Positions 1 through 8,822 of a stretch of 64,000 nucleotides of DNA are shown one piece after another; within the stretch, counting starts at the first letter, position 1, and each line of letters opens with the position of its first letter. This stretch comes from JANQOH01 sp965201155 (GTDB taxonomy: Bacteria > Pseudomonadota > Alphaproteobacteria > UBA7887), in the NCBI GenBank assembly GCA_965201155.1, contig OZ241752.1, positions 868,001 to 932,000 on the forward strand, in the 5' to 3' direction. Made by a program: the position numbers and the translations under genes. Under the pieces are notes generated by a model, which was not told the DNA's origin, made no database searches, and worked only from the letters and a program-made list of their open reading frames with translations.

Positions 1-788
1 AAGGAGTCCAGGGGCGCAGCATCGGCCAGCGGCGTCCCGGTAACCCGAACCAGCATGTTGATCGGCACGCTTTCGGGGTGCTGCGGCAGCGTGGCAAGCG
101 AAACAAGCATCCCCGCCCGGTCGCCGCGGCTTTCCCCCATCCCGACAATCCCGCCGCAGCAAACCGCCAACCCGGCATTGCGCACATGCTCCAGTGTCTC
201 CAGCCGGTCGGCAAAGGTGCGCGTGGTGATGATGTCACCGTAATATTCCGGCGAGGTATCGATATTGTGATTGTAATAGTCCAGTCCTGCCCGTTTCAGC
301 CGCTCGGCCTGGTCACGCGACAGCAGGCCCAGCGTCACGCAGGTTTCCATGCCCAGCGCCGTGACTTCGCGGATCATCGTGCAAACGACCTCGAGGTCAC
401 GGTCTTTCGGTCCGCGCCACGCGGCGCCCATGCAATAGCGGCTGGCGCCGGCGTCGCGCGCGCGCCGCGCCGCCGCTACAACCGACTCGACGCTCATCAA
501 CTTCCCGGCCGCGACGCCCGTTTCAAACCCCGCGCTTTGCGGGCAGTATTTGCAGTCTTCCGGGCAGCCGCCGGTCTTTATCGAAAGCAGCGTCGAAAGC
601 TGAACCTCCGCGGGGTCGAAATAATGCCGGTGAACCCCCTGCGCCCGATAGATCAACTCGCTGAACGGCAAGTTGAACAGCGCTTCCGCCTCATCTCGCG
701 TCCAGTCATGCCGCGCCGCAGCCGCAGCGGAAAAAGGCATTTCGCCGTCTGCATTGCGCCTGCCTTGTGCGGCGCACCGCTTGTTCAT
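1..788 (-). CDS. bioB: Biotin synthase BioB, 3' end cut by the window edge
   Basis: Radical SAM enzyme that inserts sulfur into dethiobiotin in the last step of biotin synthesis. About 262 N-terminal residues are present of the usual 320-340; the C-terminus lies outside the window. The [4Fe-4S]/SAM motif CPEDCKYC is intact, after the family-typical stretch YRAQGVHRHYF. Further family motifs are CMGAAWRGPKDRD and the ETCVTLGLL and NHNIDTSPEYY segments. The start is the ATG read from 788, giving MNKRC. It is divergent from gmk across about 150 bp. No other bio gene is visible, so an operon cannot be judged. Confidence 0.95.
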   Translation of the reverse strand, partial: MNKRCAAQGRRNADGEMPFSAAAAARHDWTRDEAEALFNLPFSELIYRAQGVHRHYFDPAEVQLSTLLSIKTGGCPEDCKYCPQSAGFETGVAAGKLMSVESVVAAARRARDAGASRYCMGAAWRGPKDRDLEVVCTMIREVTALGMETCVTLGLLSRDQAERLKRAGLDYYNHNIDTSPEYYGDIITTRTFADRLETLEHVRNAGLAVCCGGIVGMGESRGDRAGMLVSLATLPQHPESVPINMLVRVTGTPLADAAPLDS

Positions 789-936
789 GAATCCGCCCGC
801 TGCTGGAAATCTTGAGACGGCCGAAGTATCGAAGGCGCCATGTTGACAGTCAAGCAACCATCAAGCGAGGCTGCCGCCACCCCTGCCCCCGACGGCCGGA
901 TTTCCTTGACACACCGTACGTCCGTGATGCGGAAAC

Positions 937-1578
937 ATGTCTGACCTGCCGGCTTACCTGCGCCGCCGCGGTTTCATGCTCGTCCTGTCCTCGCCGTCCG
1001 GTGCCGGCAAGACCACCATTGCACGCCGCCTGCTCGCCGCCTACCCGGACCTCTGGATGTCGGTGTCCGTCACCACGCGGCGGGCTCGCCCGGGCGAACA
1101 GCCTGGCCTCGACTACCGCTTCGTCAAACAGGCCGAATTCGACGCCATGGTCGCCGGAGGCGAACTGCTGGAACACGCGCGTGTGTTCGACCACCACTAT
1201 GGCACGCCGCGCCTGCCCGTGGAACAGTCGCTCAACGGCGGCCGCGACGTGCTGTTCGATATAGACTGGCAAGGCGCGCAGCAATTGGCCGAGCGTGCCC
1301 GTGACGATGTGGTCAAGGTGTTCATCCTGCCGCCCTCCACCCGGGAACTCGAGCGGCGCCTGCATCGCCGCGCGCAGGACAGCGCCGAGGTTGTCGCCGG
1401 GCGCATGGCCAAGGCAGCCGCCGAAATCACCCACTGGGCCGAATATGACTATATCGTCGTCAATGACGACATCGACCGTGCGGTGGCATCGGTGAGCGCA
1501 ATTCTCGCCGCGGAACGGCTGCGCCGCGAACGATATGTCGAATTGAGCGGCTTTATCTCCCGGCTTCAAGCCGGCTGA
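937..1578 (+). CDS. gmk: Guanylate kinase
   Basis: Phosphorylates GMP to GDP with ATP in cytosolic purine nucleotide metabolism. The 213 residues are the usual length. The P-loop SSPSGAGKTTI lies near residue 20, followed by the GMP-binding region VSVTTRRARPGE and GLDYRFV. The lid and helical part follow, with ILPPS and RMAKAAAEI, and the C-terminal DYIVVNDD motif. The ATG at 937 gives the expected short leader before the beta-strand of the P-loop. The 3' end overlaps the convergent rsmA by 26 bp, so the two transcripts run into each other. Confidence 0.96.
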   Translation: MSDLPAYLRRRGFMLVLSSPSGAGKTTIARRLLAAYPDLWMSVSVTTRRARPGEQPGLDYRFVKQAEFDAMVAGGELLEHARVFDHHYGTPRLPVEQSLNGGRDVLFDIDWQGAQQLAERARDDVVKVFILPPSTRELERRLHRRAQDSAEVVAGRMAKAAAEITHWAEYDYIVVNDDIDRAVASVSAILAAERLRRERYVELSGFISRLQAG

Positions 1579-2371
1579 GCGCCGCCGCAAGCCGGCAAAA
1601 CTGCTTGATTTCCAGCACTTCCGCGCGCGCGCGCCCGTCAATGCCCGCGGCACTCAGCAAGTCCGCCGCCGATACTCCCAGCGTCTTGAGGCTGGACCGC
1701 AGCATCTTGCGGCGCTGACCGAATGCGGCCGCCAGCACCCGCCGCAGGCAACTCGCATCTGCGGGCGCCTGCGGCTCCGCTCGCGGAGCCAGACGCACCA
1801 CGCTTGAAGTCACGGCCGGCGGCGGCGTGAAGGCCCGCGCCGGCACATCAAACAACACATCCACCGAGCACAGCCATTGCGCATAGACGCCAAGCCGGCC
1901 ATATGCCGCGGAGCGGGGTTGCGCCGCCAGCCGCGCCGCCACTTCCTTCTGGAACATCAGCGTGAAACCGGCGGCAAATGACGGCTCCGCCGCCAGTCTG
2001 TCCAGCCACTGCCCGAGCAGCCGAGTGCCGATATTGTACGGCAGATTGGCAACGACGCGGCGCGGCGGCGGCGCCAGCGCGGCAAGGTCAGTTCGCAACG
2101 CGTCCGCCGCCACCACACGCAGACGATCACCGGCCGCCCGGCGCAACGGCGTCAGCGCATCAATACAGCGGCTGTCAACCTCCACCGCCACCACCGCCGC
2201 ACCCGCTTCCAGCAGCGCGCGCGTCAGACCGCCCGGCCCCGGCCCGATCTCGATAATCCGCGCACCGTCAAGCGTGCCGGCGGCCCGCGCGATGCGCCGC
2301 GCCAGATTGAGATCCAGAAGGAAGTTCTGGCCCAGCGACTTGCGGGCCGACAACCGCTGCCCCGCAATCAC
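1553..2371 (-). CDS. rsmA: 16S rRNA (adenine1518/1519-N6) dimethyltransferase RsmA (KsgA)
   Basis: Dimethylates the two adjacent adenines in the 3' terminal helix of 16S rRNA during small-subunit assembly, using SAM. The 272 residues contain the N-terminal KSLGQNFLLD motif, the SAM site IIEIGPGPGGLT, and the catalytic NLPYNI motif (N/DPPY type). The C-terminal helical domain has the RRKMLRSSLK segment. The start is GTG at 2371. It lies 78 bp downstream of surA on the same strand. The pdxA gene that commonly sits between surA and rsmA in proteobacteria is absent here. Confidence 0.95.
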   Translation of the reverse strand: MIAGQRLSARKSLGQNFLLDLNLARRIARAAGTLDGARIIEIGPGPGGLTRALLEAGAAVVAVEVDSRCIDALTPLRRAAGDRLRVVAADALRTDLAALAPPPRRVVANLPYNIGTRLLGQWLDRLAAEPSFAAGFTLMFQKEVAARLAAQPRSAAYGRLGVYAQWLCSVDVLFDVPARAFTPPPAVTSSVVRLAPRAEPQAPADASCLRRVLAAAFGQRRKMLRSSLKTLGVSAADLLSAAGIDGRARAEVLEIKQFCRLAAALSRLEAGR

Positions 2372-2449
2372 CGTGCGCAGCGGCGGCAGGCCGGAAAAAT
2401 CAGGACCCCCGCCTGCCCTTGCTGCGGGAGGCGCGCGCAGGACAGCGCC

Positions 2450-3736
2450 TCAAATACGCAGGTCGATAAAGGCGTTTCGGCGCAGGTCGCGCAACAGCCG
2501 GCGCTCGATCGACGCCAGCCTCCGCGTCGCGATCTGCTCATAGATGCGGTCACGCATATCCGCTTGCGCATCCGGCGCGTCGCGCTCGCAAACCATCATC
2601 ACATGGACACCGTTGTCGGTGACCAGCGGCTCGCTGGCCGCGCCCACCTCCAGCGCCGCCAGCGCCTGCTGGAATATCTCCGGCAGGTCACGCAGCGACA
2701 CCCAGCCGAGATCGCCGGAGAACGACCCTTCAAGTTCGGCGCCGCGTGCGCGCAGGGCGTCACAGCCCTCGGTTTCCGCGCTGATCTCATTGGCCTCCGC
2801 CAACCGTGCTGCCGCAACATCAGCGGTATCGTCAGCGCTCGCCGGCAGCAGGATCTGCGACAGGAACAATCGCACCGGCTGCTCAAGATCGCCCATGACC
2901 AGGCGCTTGTCGCGCAGCAGGATGATATGAAGCCCGTCCGGCGAGCGGATCGGGTCGGACACCTCGCCCACCGCCAGCGCCGCCAGCACCCGGTCAACTT
3001 CGGGGCGGCTGCGCCCCTCCTGAATCCACCCCAGATCGCCGCCATTGCGCGCCAGCGAACCCTGGCTGAATTGCGCCGCCACACCGGCAAAATTCGCGCC
3101 TGACCGCAATTGTCCGACAATGCTCCCCGCCGTCGCCTCCAGGGCTCCGGGGCTTTCAGCTGAACCATGAAACAGCGTGATTTCGGAAACCAGGAACTCG
3201 GGCCGCCCGCGCATTGCGTCAAGCCGCGACAACTCCTCGTCGATTTCCTCCTCGCTGACATTCACTGTCGGACGCACCCGCTGGCTCACATATTTCGCCC
3301 ACGCGATCTGCGACCGTATCTGGCCCACCAGCGCATCAAGGACAATGCCGCGATCAGCAAGAAACGTCCTCAACTGGCCGCGCGGCACGTTATTGCTGTC
3401 TTCTATACGCGCGATCGCCTGCTCGATCTCGCGATCAGTGATGCGGATACCCTTGGCTTCTGCTTCCTGGAACTGTAGCGCCTCGTCCACCAGATTCCGC
3501 AGGACGGTGCCAGCAACCCGCTGACGCATCTCCTCCGTTCGCGCCAGATTGGCGTTGTAGAGAACGACATTGATACGCATTTCCAAGTCGAATATGGAAA
3601 TGGCGCGGTCATTGACCACTGCGGCTATGCTCATGATTTCCTGCGCGGGCGCGGGCGCTGCGGCGAGCATGAACACGATTGCGGCGTGCGCTATTCGTCG
3701 AAACACGGTGGAACTCTCCGACGCTCTGCAGAGCAT
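2450..3736 (-). CDS. surA: Periplasmic peptidyl-prolyl isomerase/chaperone SurA
   Basis: Periplasmic chaperone for outer-membrane proteins. The preferred start is the ATG at 3736 (MLCRASESS), giving 428 residues with a signal peptide ending AAPAPAQ; the open frame runs further upstream, but that extension is unlike a signal sequence. The SurA N-domain follows (EIMSIAAVVNDRAIS, LVDEALQFQEAEAKGI). Two parvulin-type domains come after it: the first has GGDLGWI and PDGLHIILL, the second SGDLGWVS and DNGVHVMMV. The C-terminal helix packs back on the N-domain in the family. It is probably co-transcribed with rsmA. The usual upstream lptD is absent; a GST gene stands there. Confidence 0.9.
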   Translation of the reverse strand: MLCRASESSTVFRRIAHAAIVFMLAAAPAPAQEIMSIAAVVNDRAISIFDLEMRINVVLYNANLARTEEMRQRVAGTVLRNLVDEALQFQEAEAKGIRITDREIEQAIARIEDSNNVPRGQLRTFLADRGIVLDALVGQIRSQIAWAKYVSQRVRPTVNVSEEEIDEELSRLDAMRGRPEFLVSEITLFHGSAESPGALEATAGSIVGQLRSGANFAGVAAQFSQGSLARNGGDLGWIQEGRSRPEVDRVLAALAVGEVSDPIRSPDGLHIILLRDKRLVMGDLEQPVRLFLSQILLPASADDTADVAAARLAEANEISAETEGCDALRARGAELEGSFSGDLGWVSLRDLPEIFQQALAALEVGAASEPLVTDNGVHVMMVCERDAPDAQADMRDRIYEQIATRRLASIERRLLRDLRRNAFIDLRI

Positions 3737-3798
3737 ATATTTAGTGACGTGCGCCCCCAACCATAGGCGGCCGGGCAGCGTGCCGCAACGCCGTCCGC

Positions 3799-4494
3799 TC
3801 AGCGGCGCTGATATTGCTGTGTACCGAACAGGATCGAAAACCGCTCCTTGTCCTGCGACACATCGCCGACCGGGCGCGTGGACTTCATGACATCGCGGCC
3901 GCGAATGACCGCCGGGCGCATCTTCACCGAATCGCGCCAGCGCTTGAGGTTCGGAAAATCGTCGAAATTCTGCCCCTGCCGCTCGCCGAGCAGCCACGGC
4001 CACACCGCCATGTCGGCGATCGAATAATCACCGGCAAGATACTCACGGTCGGCAAGACGGCGATCGATCACGTTATAGATGCGGCCCGCTTCGTTGGTGT
4101 ACCGGTCGATGGCGTAGGGTAGCTTCTCCGGCGCGTAGTTCCGAAAATGATGCACTTGCCCCAGCATCGGCCCCACCGTGCCCATCTGGAACATCAACCA
4201 TTCCAGAACCTGCACCCGCCCGCGCGGGTCCTGCGGCATGAAACGCCCTGTCTTCTCCGCCAGATAGATCATGATCGCGCCGGATTCGAAAATCGACACG
4301 GGCGCGCCGTCAGGACCATCCGGGTCCACAATGGCCGGCATCTTGTTGTTCGGGCTGATAGCCAGGAACTCGGGCGCGAACTGGTCCCCCTTGCCGATAT
4401 CCACGGGAATGACCTTGTAGGGCAGTTCCAGTTCTTCCAGCATGATGGTGATTTTCCAGCCATTGGGGGTGGGCCAGAAATACAGATCTATCAC
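3799..4494 (-). CDS. Glutathione S-transferase, YfcG/YghU-like
   Basis: Cytosolic GST-fold protein of 231 residues, probably a disulfide reductase or conjugating enzyme of the nu-like class. The N-terminal thioredoxin domain has WPTPNGWKI, the cis-proline region NNKMPAIVD and the glutathione-binding FESGAIMIYLAEKTG. The helical domain has the N-capping motif YSIADMAVWPW. The start is GTG at 4494, preceded by a good AAGGAGAA ribosome-binding site. It lies 64 bp downstream of the thiolase gene on the same strand and may be read with it. The substrate cannot be told from sequence. Two other GST genes occur in this window. Confidence 0.88.
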   Translation of the reverse strand: MIDLYFWPTPNGWKITIMLEELELPYKVIPVDIGKGDQFAPEFLAISPNNKMPAIVDPDGPDGAPVSIFESGAIMIYLAEKTGRFMPQDPRGRVQVLEWLMFQMGTVGPMLGQVHHFRNYAPEKLPYAIDRYTNEAGRIYNVIDRRLADREYLAGDYSIADMAVWPWLLGERQGQNFDDFPNLKRWRDSVKMRPAVIRGRDVMKSTRPVGDVSQDKERFSILFGTQQYQRR

Positions 4495-4558
4495 GATACT
4501 TCTCCTTGCCGCCGCGCAGGGCGGATTTGCGATGGAATTTGCCGGCGAAGATGGCGCG

Positions 4559-5707
4559 CTACAGCGTGTCGTCAGTGCCCAGAACCAGCGTTACCTGGCT
4601 GGAAAACACCCCGCCATTGCCGTGCGCCAGCGCCAGTGTCGGATCAGCCTGCTGGCGCGCACCGGTATCGCCGCGCAATTGCCGCACCGCCTCGATCAGC
4701 GGAAACATTCCGTACATGCCCGGATGACAGCATGACAGGCCGCCGCCATTGGTGTTGACCGCAAGCGTGCCGCCGGGCGCAATCGCGCCCCCCTCGACAA
4801 ACGCCCCGCCTTCCCCCTTGGCGCAAAAACCGAGGTCTTCCAGAAACATCACCGTGTTGATGGTAAAGGCGTCGTACAACTGCAGGAGAGTGATCTCCGA
4901 AGGCTCCACCCCCGCCATCGCACAGGCGCGCGGCCCGCTCTCGCTCGCCGCAGTCACCGTCGCATCCGGCATGCCGGCGATGTAGCGGTGCCAGTGCGCC
5001 ATCGCCGCGCCTAGCACCGGCACCGGCGGGCGGCGGAGATCGCGGGCCCGGTCCGGTGCGGTCAGGATCACCGCTCCCGCTCCGTCAGTAACCAGGCAGC
5101 AATCCCGCACCGTAAACGGGTCGCTGATCGGACGCGCCGACAACACATCGTCAATCGACAGCGGCGAACGATGAAACGCCTCGGGATTCAGCGCCGCCCA
5201 GGCGCGCGCCGCGACCGCGACTTCAGCCAGTTGTTCCCGTGTTGTACCGTATTCATGCATATGGCGCGACGCCGACAACGCATAGGAGGTAATCGGCTGG
5301 CGCGGCCCATACGGCCCTTCATACGGGTCGGGGCGCGACGTCGACACAAGCCGCCCGGAAACCGAGCGTTGGTTGCTGCCATAGGCAATCAGCACCGTTT
5401 TGCACTGCCCGGTGTGAATCGCCATCATCGCAGTCAACAGGTGAGCGAGGTTTGACGAACCGCCGATCATCGACGAATCCGAGAAAACCGGGCGAATGCC
5501 CAGATACTCGCTCAGGGTCAACGACCCCATATTGTGCGTCATTGAGGTACAAAACACGGCGTCCACATCGGCCGGCCGCAATCCCGCATCATCAAGCGCC
5601 GCCGTCACTGCGCCGCTGGTGATCTCGAGCTCGTTCAGGCCCGGCGCCTCGCCAAGCCCGAAAGTGCCGGCGCCAACAATCGACGCCGCACCGCGCAAGC
5701 CGCTCAC
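4559..5707 (-). CDS. Thiolase-family protein (SCPx/lipid-transfer type)
   Basis: Thiolase-fold protein of 382 residues in the group related to sterol-carrier-protein thiolases, which typically act on branched or steroid acyl-CoA or are catalytically altered. The C-terminal motif ALAHGNGG holds the catalytic His region, and CCHPGMYGMFP is near the end. The usual nucleophile segment near residue 85-90 reads MIGGSSNLAHLL, with Ser-Ser where classical thiolases have Cys, so Claisen condensation by the standard route is doubtful. Its ATG overlaps the stop of the zinc-ribbon/OB-fold gene by 4 bp. This pairing is typical of DUF35 partners, which support such thiolases. Confidence 0.85.
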   Translation of the reverse strand: MSGLRGAASIVGAGTFGLGEAPGLNELEITSGAVTAALDDAGLRPADVDAVFCTSMTHNMGSLTLSEYLGIRPVFSDSSMIGGSSNLAHLLTAMMAIHTGQCKTVLIAYGSNQRSVSGRLVSTSRPDPYEGPYGPRQPITSYALSASRHMHEYGTTREQLAEVAVAARAWAALNPEAFHRSPLSIDDVLSARPISDPFTVRDCCLVTDGAGAVILTAPDRARDLRRPPVPVLGAAMAHWHRYIAGMPDATVTAASESGPRACAMAGVEPSEITLLQLYDAFTINTVMFLEDLGFCAKGEGGAFVEGGAIAPGGTLAVNTNGGGLSCCHPGMYGMFPLIEAVRQLRGDTGARQQADPTLALAHGNGGVFSSQVTLVLGTDDTL

Positions 5708-6090
5708 GCGCCGTCCTCCGCCGGGTGAAACACCACCACCGGCGTCTCCCCGGACCGGTCCACCGCCGCCCGCACCGCCATGCCGATCCGCACATCCTCC
5801 GGTGCGATCGACTCGACGCGGCTCATCATTCGCGGCCCTTCCGCCAGATCGATCAACGCAACATTATAGGGCGGCCCCTGTTCCGGGCGACGCCGCACCA
5901 CGCTGGTCGCGTAGACCACGCCGTCGCCGGAAGCGGCGTGCCATTCCAGTGCCGTCGTGCCGCAATGCGGGCAGCACGCTCGGGGATAAAACACCCCGCG
6001 CCCGCACGCGGTGCAATGCTGGATCATGAAACGCCCTTCCGCCAGCGCCGCAAAAAAGAACTGCTCGGCCCCGGCGCCTTCAGCAGTCAT
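5704..6090 (-). CDS. Zinc-ribbon/OB-fold protein (DUF35 family), thiolase partner
   Basis: Small protein of 128 residues. The N-terminal rubredoxin-like zinc ribbon has two cysteine pairs (CTAC and CCPHC), followed by an OB-fold with GDGVVYATSVVRR, YNVALIDLAEGPRMMSR and a C-terminal PVVVFHPA strand. Family members bind the adjacent thiolase or hydroxyacyl-CoA enzyme and probably help in acyl-CoA handling. The stop overlaps the thiolase start by 4 bp (ATGA), which supports translational coupling and a complex of the two products. Confidence 0.9.
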   Translation of the reverse strand: MTAEGAGAEQFFFAALAEGRFMIQHCTACGRGVFYPRACCPHCGTTALEWHAASGDGVVYATSVVRRRPEQGPPYNVALIDLAEGPRMMSRVESIAPEDVRIGMAVRAAVDRSGETPVVVFHPAEDGA

Positions 6091-6175
6091 GACAGTCTCT
6101 CGTTCGTGTCACCCACAATGTCCTCACAAGGCTGCCTCGTTCAGACCTTCCTTATAGAGCCGGCGGGGGCGTCGG

Positions 6176-7054
6176 TCACGCTGCACCCTCACCGCATAGC
6201 ACAGCATCCCACCAGGGCGGCAGCGCGAAGCTGGCACGGTGCACAGCGGGGCTGTAGTGGCGACCGGTCCGCCGTACTGCGGGAACGCTGTAGTCGCACC
6301 CGCCGCGGCCATACAGGAAAAAGCCGAACAACCCCCCGGGCCATGTCGGCACCACCGTATGGTACACCGCGATCTCCGGCAGATCGCGGCGGCGGCGCAT
6401 GATCCGCAACAGGTTCGGCGCACCCCCTGCGCACAGTTCCTGCAGGAAACGCGGACCATCCCGCGTAAGAATGATGCTGTCGGAATCGACCACCGTGCCG
6501 CCCGGTGCCAGACGCCGCGCCAGCGCCGCGCAGACTGACGGCGAAAACATCCGCCCCGACGGACCCACCGGCTCGGTCAGGTCCAGAATGATGACATCGA
6601 AAACGCTGTCGCCCTCCGCCAAAAACTCACCCGCGTCGCCTATGCACAGTGTCACACGCGGATCGGCATAATCCCCCTGTATGCCGAGATAGTGGTTGCT
6701 GACCGCGATCACCCGCTCGTCGATTTCCACCATGGTGACGGCGCGCACATCGTCGTGACGAAGCACTTCCCGCAGCACGCCGCCGTCACCGCCGCCGATA
6801 ATCAGCACTGATGCCGCGCCGGGGCGGGCGCACAACGCCACATGAACTGCCATTTCGTGATAGATGAACTCGTCCGCCTGCGCCGCCTGCAAAAGGCCGT
6901 CCAGCACCAGCACCCGGCCCAGACTCGCATGGTCATGCACTTCGATCTGCTGAAATGCGCTGCGCTCGCAGTGTATCGGCGTCATGCGATAGCTGTGCGC
7001 AATGCCGAGGCCCTCGTCGCGTTCGCGCCACCACGGCGCCTCGCCCGTCGCCAC
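6176..7054 (-). CDS. speE: Spermidine synthase SpeE
   Basis: Aminopropyltransferase making spermidine from putrescine and decarboxylated SAM in the cytosol. The 292 residues carry the N-terminal beta-domain (SLGRVLVLDGLLQ, DEFIYHEM), the nucleotide motif VLIIGGGDGGVLREVLRH, the acidic EIDERVI, and the catalytic-loop region VIILDLTEPVGPS. The family usually has DxTDP at that loop; here it reads DLTEP, so substrate preference may differ slightly. The start is GTG at 7054, only 7 bp after the ankyrin gene stop, which suggests coupled translation. No speD or ornithine decarboxylase is nearby. Confidence 0.9.
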   Translation of the reverse strand: MATGEAPWWRERDEGLGIAHSYRMTPIHCERSAFQQIEVHDHASLGRVLVLDGLLQAAQADEFIYHEMAVHVALCARPGAASVLIIGGGDGGVLREVLRHDDVRAVTMVEIDERVIAVSNHYLGIQGDYADPRVTLCIGDAGEFLAEGDSVFDVIILDLTEPVGPSGRMFSPSVCAALARRLAPGGTVVDSDSIILTRDGPRFLQELCAGGAPNLLRIMRRRRDLPEIAVYHTVVPTWPGGLFGFFLYGRGGCDYSVPAVRRTGRHYSPAVHRASFALPPWWDAVLCGEGAA

Positions 7055-7061
7055 GGCGCGC

Positions 7062-8309
7062 TCAGTGCCGCCGCGTCATGCCATAGTCGAAAGGCGTTCG
7101 CCCCGACTGGTCCGTCGCGCGGGAATCGGCGCCCGCCGCCAGCAGCGCTTCGACAACCGCCGGGCGGTCGTCACCCTTGGCCGCCGAATGAAGCGGCGTG
7201 AACCCCCGGTCATCCCGCGCCGACAAATCCGCACCCGCCGCCGCAAGCGCAGTGACAATAGCGGGCCACGCATTTTCTTCCGCCGCCGCATGTAGCGGCG
7301 TCCGTCCCCCTTCATCCCGCGCTTCAAGGTCTGCGCCGGACGCCACCAGCGCTTTGATGACCGCTGGATTCTTCCCGTCCTCAGCGGCTGCGTGCAGCGG
7401 CGTCAGGTCCAGCGCCGCCCGCGCCTTTACGTCCGCTCCCACCGCCACCAGCGCCCTGATAACCGCCGGGTCCTCATTGTTGAATGCTGCTGCATGAAGC
7501 GGCGTCAGACCATGCTGCGTGCGCGCCTGTATATCGCCGCCGGCCGATACAAGCGCTTCGATCACCGCCGTACTCTTGCTCTTGGAGGCCGCCGCATGAA
7601 GCGGCGTGGTGCCGCGCTGTGCACTCGCATTGGGATTGCCCCCGGCGCGCAGCAGCCCCCGCATCACCGCCGGATTGTCATTACCCGCCGCCGCTGCGTG
7701 AACTGGCGTCCTCCCGTCGATATCGCCGGCATTCGGGTTGGCGCCGGCAGCCATCAATCCGCCGCTGACGGCTTCATGCACATTGCCTCCGGCAGCGATA
7801 TGCAGCGGCGTCTGCCCGTCGACATCACGCAGATTCGGATCGGCGCCGCCCGCCACCAGAACCGCGATCAACGCGGTATCCTCGCATCCCAGCGCTGTCG
7901 CGTGCAGCGGGCTTGCGCCCTTGTCCGTCACCGCGTTGGGATCGGCGCCGCCTGCGATCAGCGCCTGCACTACCGGTGGCGTGCTCTTGCCGATCACCGC
8001 CCAGTGCAGCGGCGTCGCGCCCCTCTTGTCACGGGTATTCGGGTCTTGCCCTGCCGCCAACAGCGCCCGGATCACCCATGGGCGTCGGCACAGCACCGCT
8101 GCCACATGCAACGGCGCATGCGGGGGGTTGCCGGGCTCCTCGGCCGCAGCCTGTGGCTCGGCGTCGGAGGCCGGCACATCCTGCCTCCCGTTCTTATCAG
8201 CCTTCGGCCATGCGAAAACGCCAAACCATCTGCAGGTGGTGAGCCATCCCCAAAACCGCACTACCCGCCTCCGCCCCGTTTGCTTGTAACAAAACAGTAT
8301 AGCCCACAT
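7062..8309 (-). CDS. Ankyrin-repeat protein
   Basis: Protein of about 415 residues made almost wholly of ankyrin repeats, a protein-binding scaffold. I count ten PLH-containing repeats (TPLHAAA type) with a period of 34 residues, plus a final half repeat ending RTPFDYG. The chosen start is the ATG at 8309; the frame is open further upstream, but there it runs antisense to hspQ. The first 35 residues are basic and aromatic (RFWGWLTTCRWFGVFAW) and could be a membrane anchor or an export signal, though they are not a clear signal peptide. It lies directly upstream of speE. The target is unknown. Confidence 0.85.
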   Translation of the reverse strand: MWAILFCYKQTGRRRVVRFWGWLTTCRWFGVFAWPKADKNGRQDVPASDAEPQAAAEEPGNPPHAPLHVAAVLCRRPWVIRALLAAGQDPNTRDKRGATPLHWAVIGKSTPPVVQALIAGGADPNAVTDKGASPLHATALGCEDTALIAVLVAGGADPNLRDVDGQTPLHIAAGGNVHEAVSGGLMAAGANPNAGDIDGRTPVHAAAAGNDNPAVMRGLLRAGGNPNASAQRGTTPLHAAASKSKSTAVIEALVSAGGDIQARTQHGLTPLHAAAFNNEDPAVIRALVAVGADVKARAALDLTPLHAAAEDGKNPAVIKALVASGADLEARDEGGRTPLHAAAEENAWPAIVTALAAAGADLSARDDRGFTPLHSAAKGDDRPAVVEALLAAGADSRATDQSGRTPFDYGMTRRH

Positions 8310-8374
8310 ATAGGGCCGGTCGGCAAATTTACGCCGCCGGCAAAGGAGTGCCGGCGCGCGGGTGAAGCACGCTC

Positions 8375-8404
8375 TTGCGGGTTGTGTCAGCGTTCGGTCA
8401 TAAT
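8375..8404 (+). promoter_or_regulatory. Candidate promoter for hspQ
   Basis: TTGCGG (8375-8380) and CATAAT (8399-8404) are separated by 18 bp, in the divergent gap before hspQ. The preceding C makes a CTTG core, the part conserved in alphaproteobacterial heat-shock (RpoH) -35 boxes; the -10 looks ordinary. This is visual matching only. Confidence 0.35.
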
Positions 8405-8462
8405 CGCTGCCCGTGCCACCGCTCCTGCCGCGTCCCGCGCGGTGCAATAACAGAGGTGCGCC

Positions 8463-8792
8463 ATGAAAATTTGCGAAGCCAGGTTTCCGATCGGCGCCAT
8501 CGTCCGCCATCGCATTCACCCGTTTCGCGGCGTCGTGTTCGACGTGGACCCCGAATTTGCCAATACCGAGGAATGGTATCAGTCCATCCCGCCGGAAGTC
8601 CGCCCGCGCAAGGACCAGCCCTTCTACCACCTGCTGGCCGAGAACGACGAGACAACCTATATCGCCTATGTCTCGGAGCAGAACTTGCTCCCTGATGCCG
8701 ATTCCGGCCCCGTCACCCACCCCGACACCACCCGCCTGTTCAGCGAACTGCGCGATGGACACTACGTGCTGCGCGCCGACCACTCGAACTGA
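8463..8792 (+). CDS. hspQ: Heat shock protein HspQ (hemimethylated-DNA-binding YccV family)
   Basis: Small single-domain protein of 109 residues. In enterobacteria it modulates Lon-dependent proteolysis and binds hemimethylated DNA. The family pattern is clear: FPIGAIVRHRIHPFRGVVFDV, EWYQSIP, RPRKDQPFYHLLAENDE and YIAYVSEQNLLPD. An AGAGGTG ribosome-binding site precedes the ATG. It is divergent from the ankyrin-repeat gene and convergent with the AroE-like gene. Confidence 0.93.
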   Translation: MKICEARFPIGAIVRHRIHPFRGVVFDVDPEFANTEEWYQSIPPEVRPRKDQPFYHLLAENDETTYIAYVSEQNLLPDADSGPVTHPDTTRLFSELRDGHYVLRADHSN

Positions 8793-8822
8793 TCGGCAAA
8801 CCCTCCGCAGGCACGGAACCCC

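Noticed and set aside
3737..4003. N-terminal extension of SurA up to 4003
   Set aside because: It runs opposite the GST 3' end, has no signal features, and the signal peptide begins at 3736.
7062..8300. Regular repeats that might be read as a tandem array or CRISPR
   Set aside because: The period of about 102 bp equals 34-residue ankyrin repeats, the copies are diverged and there are no spacers.
8310..8783. N-terminal extension of the ankyrin protein up to 8783
   Set aside because: It is antisense to hspQ, which is clear on the plus strand.
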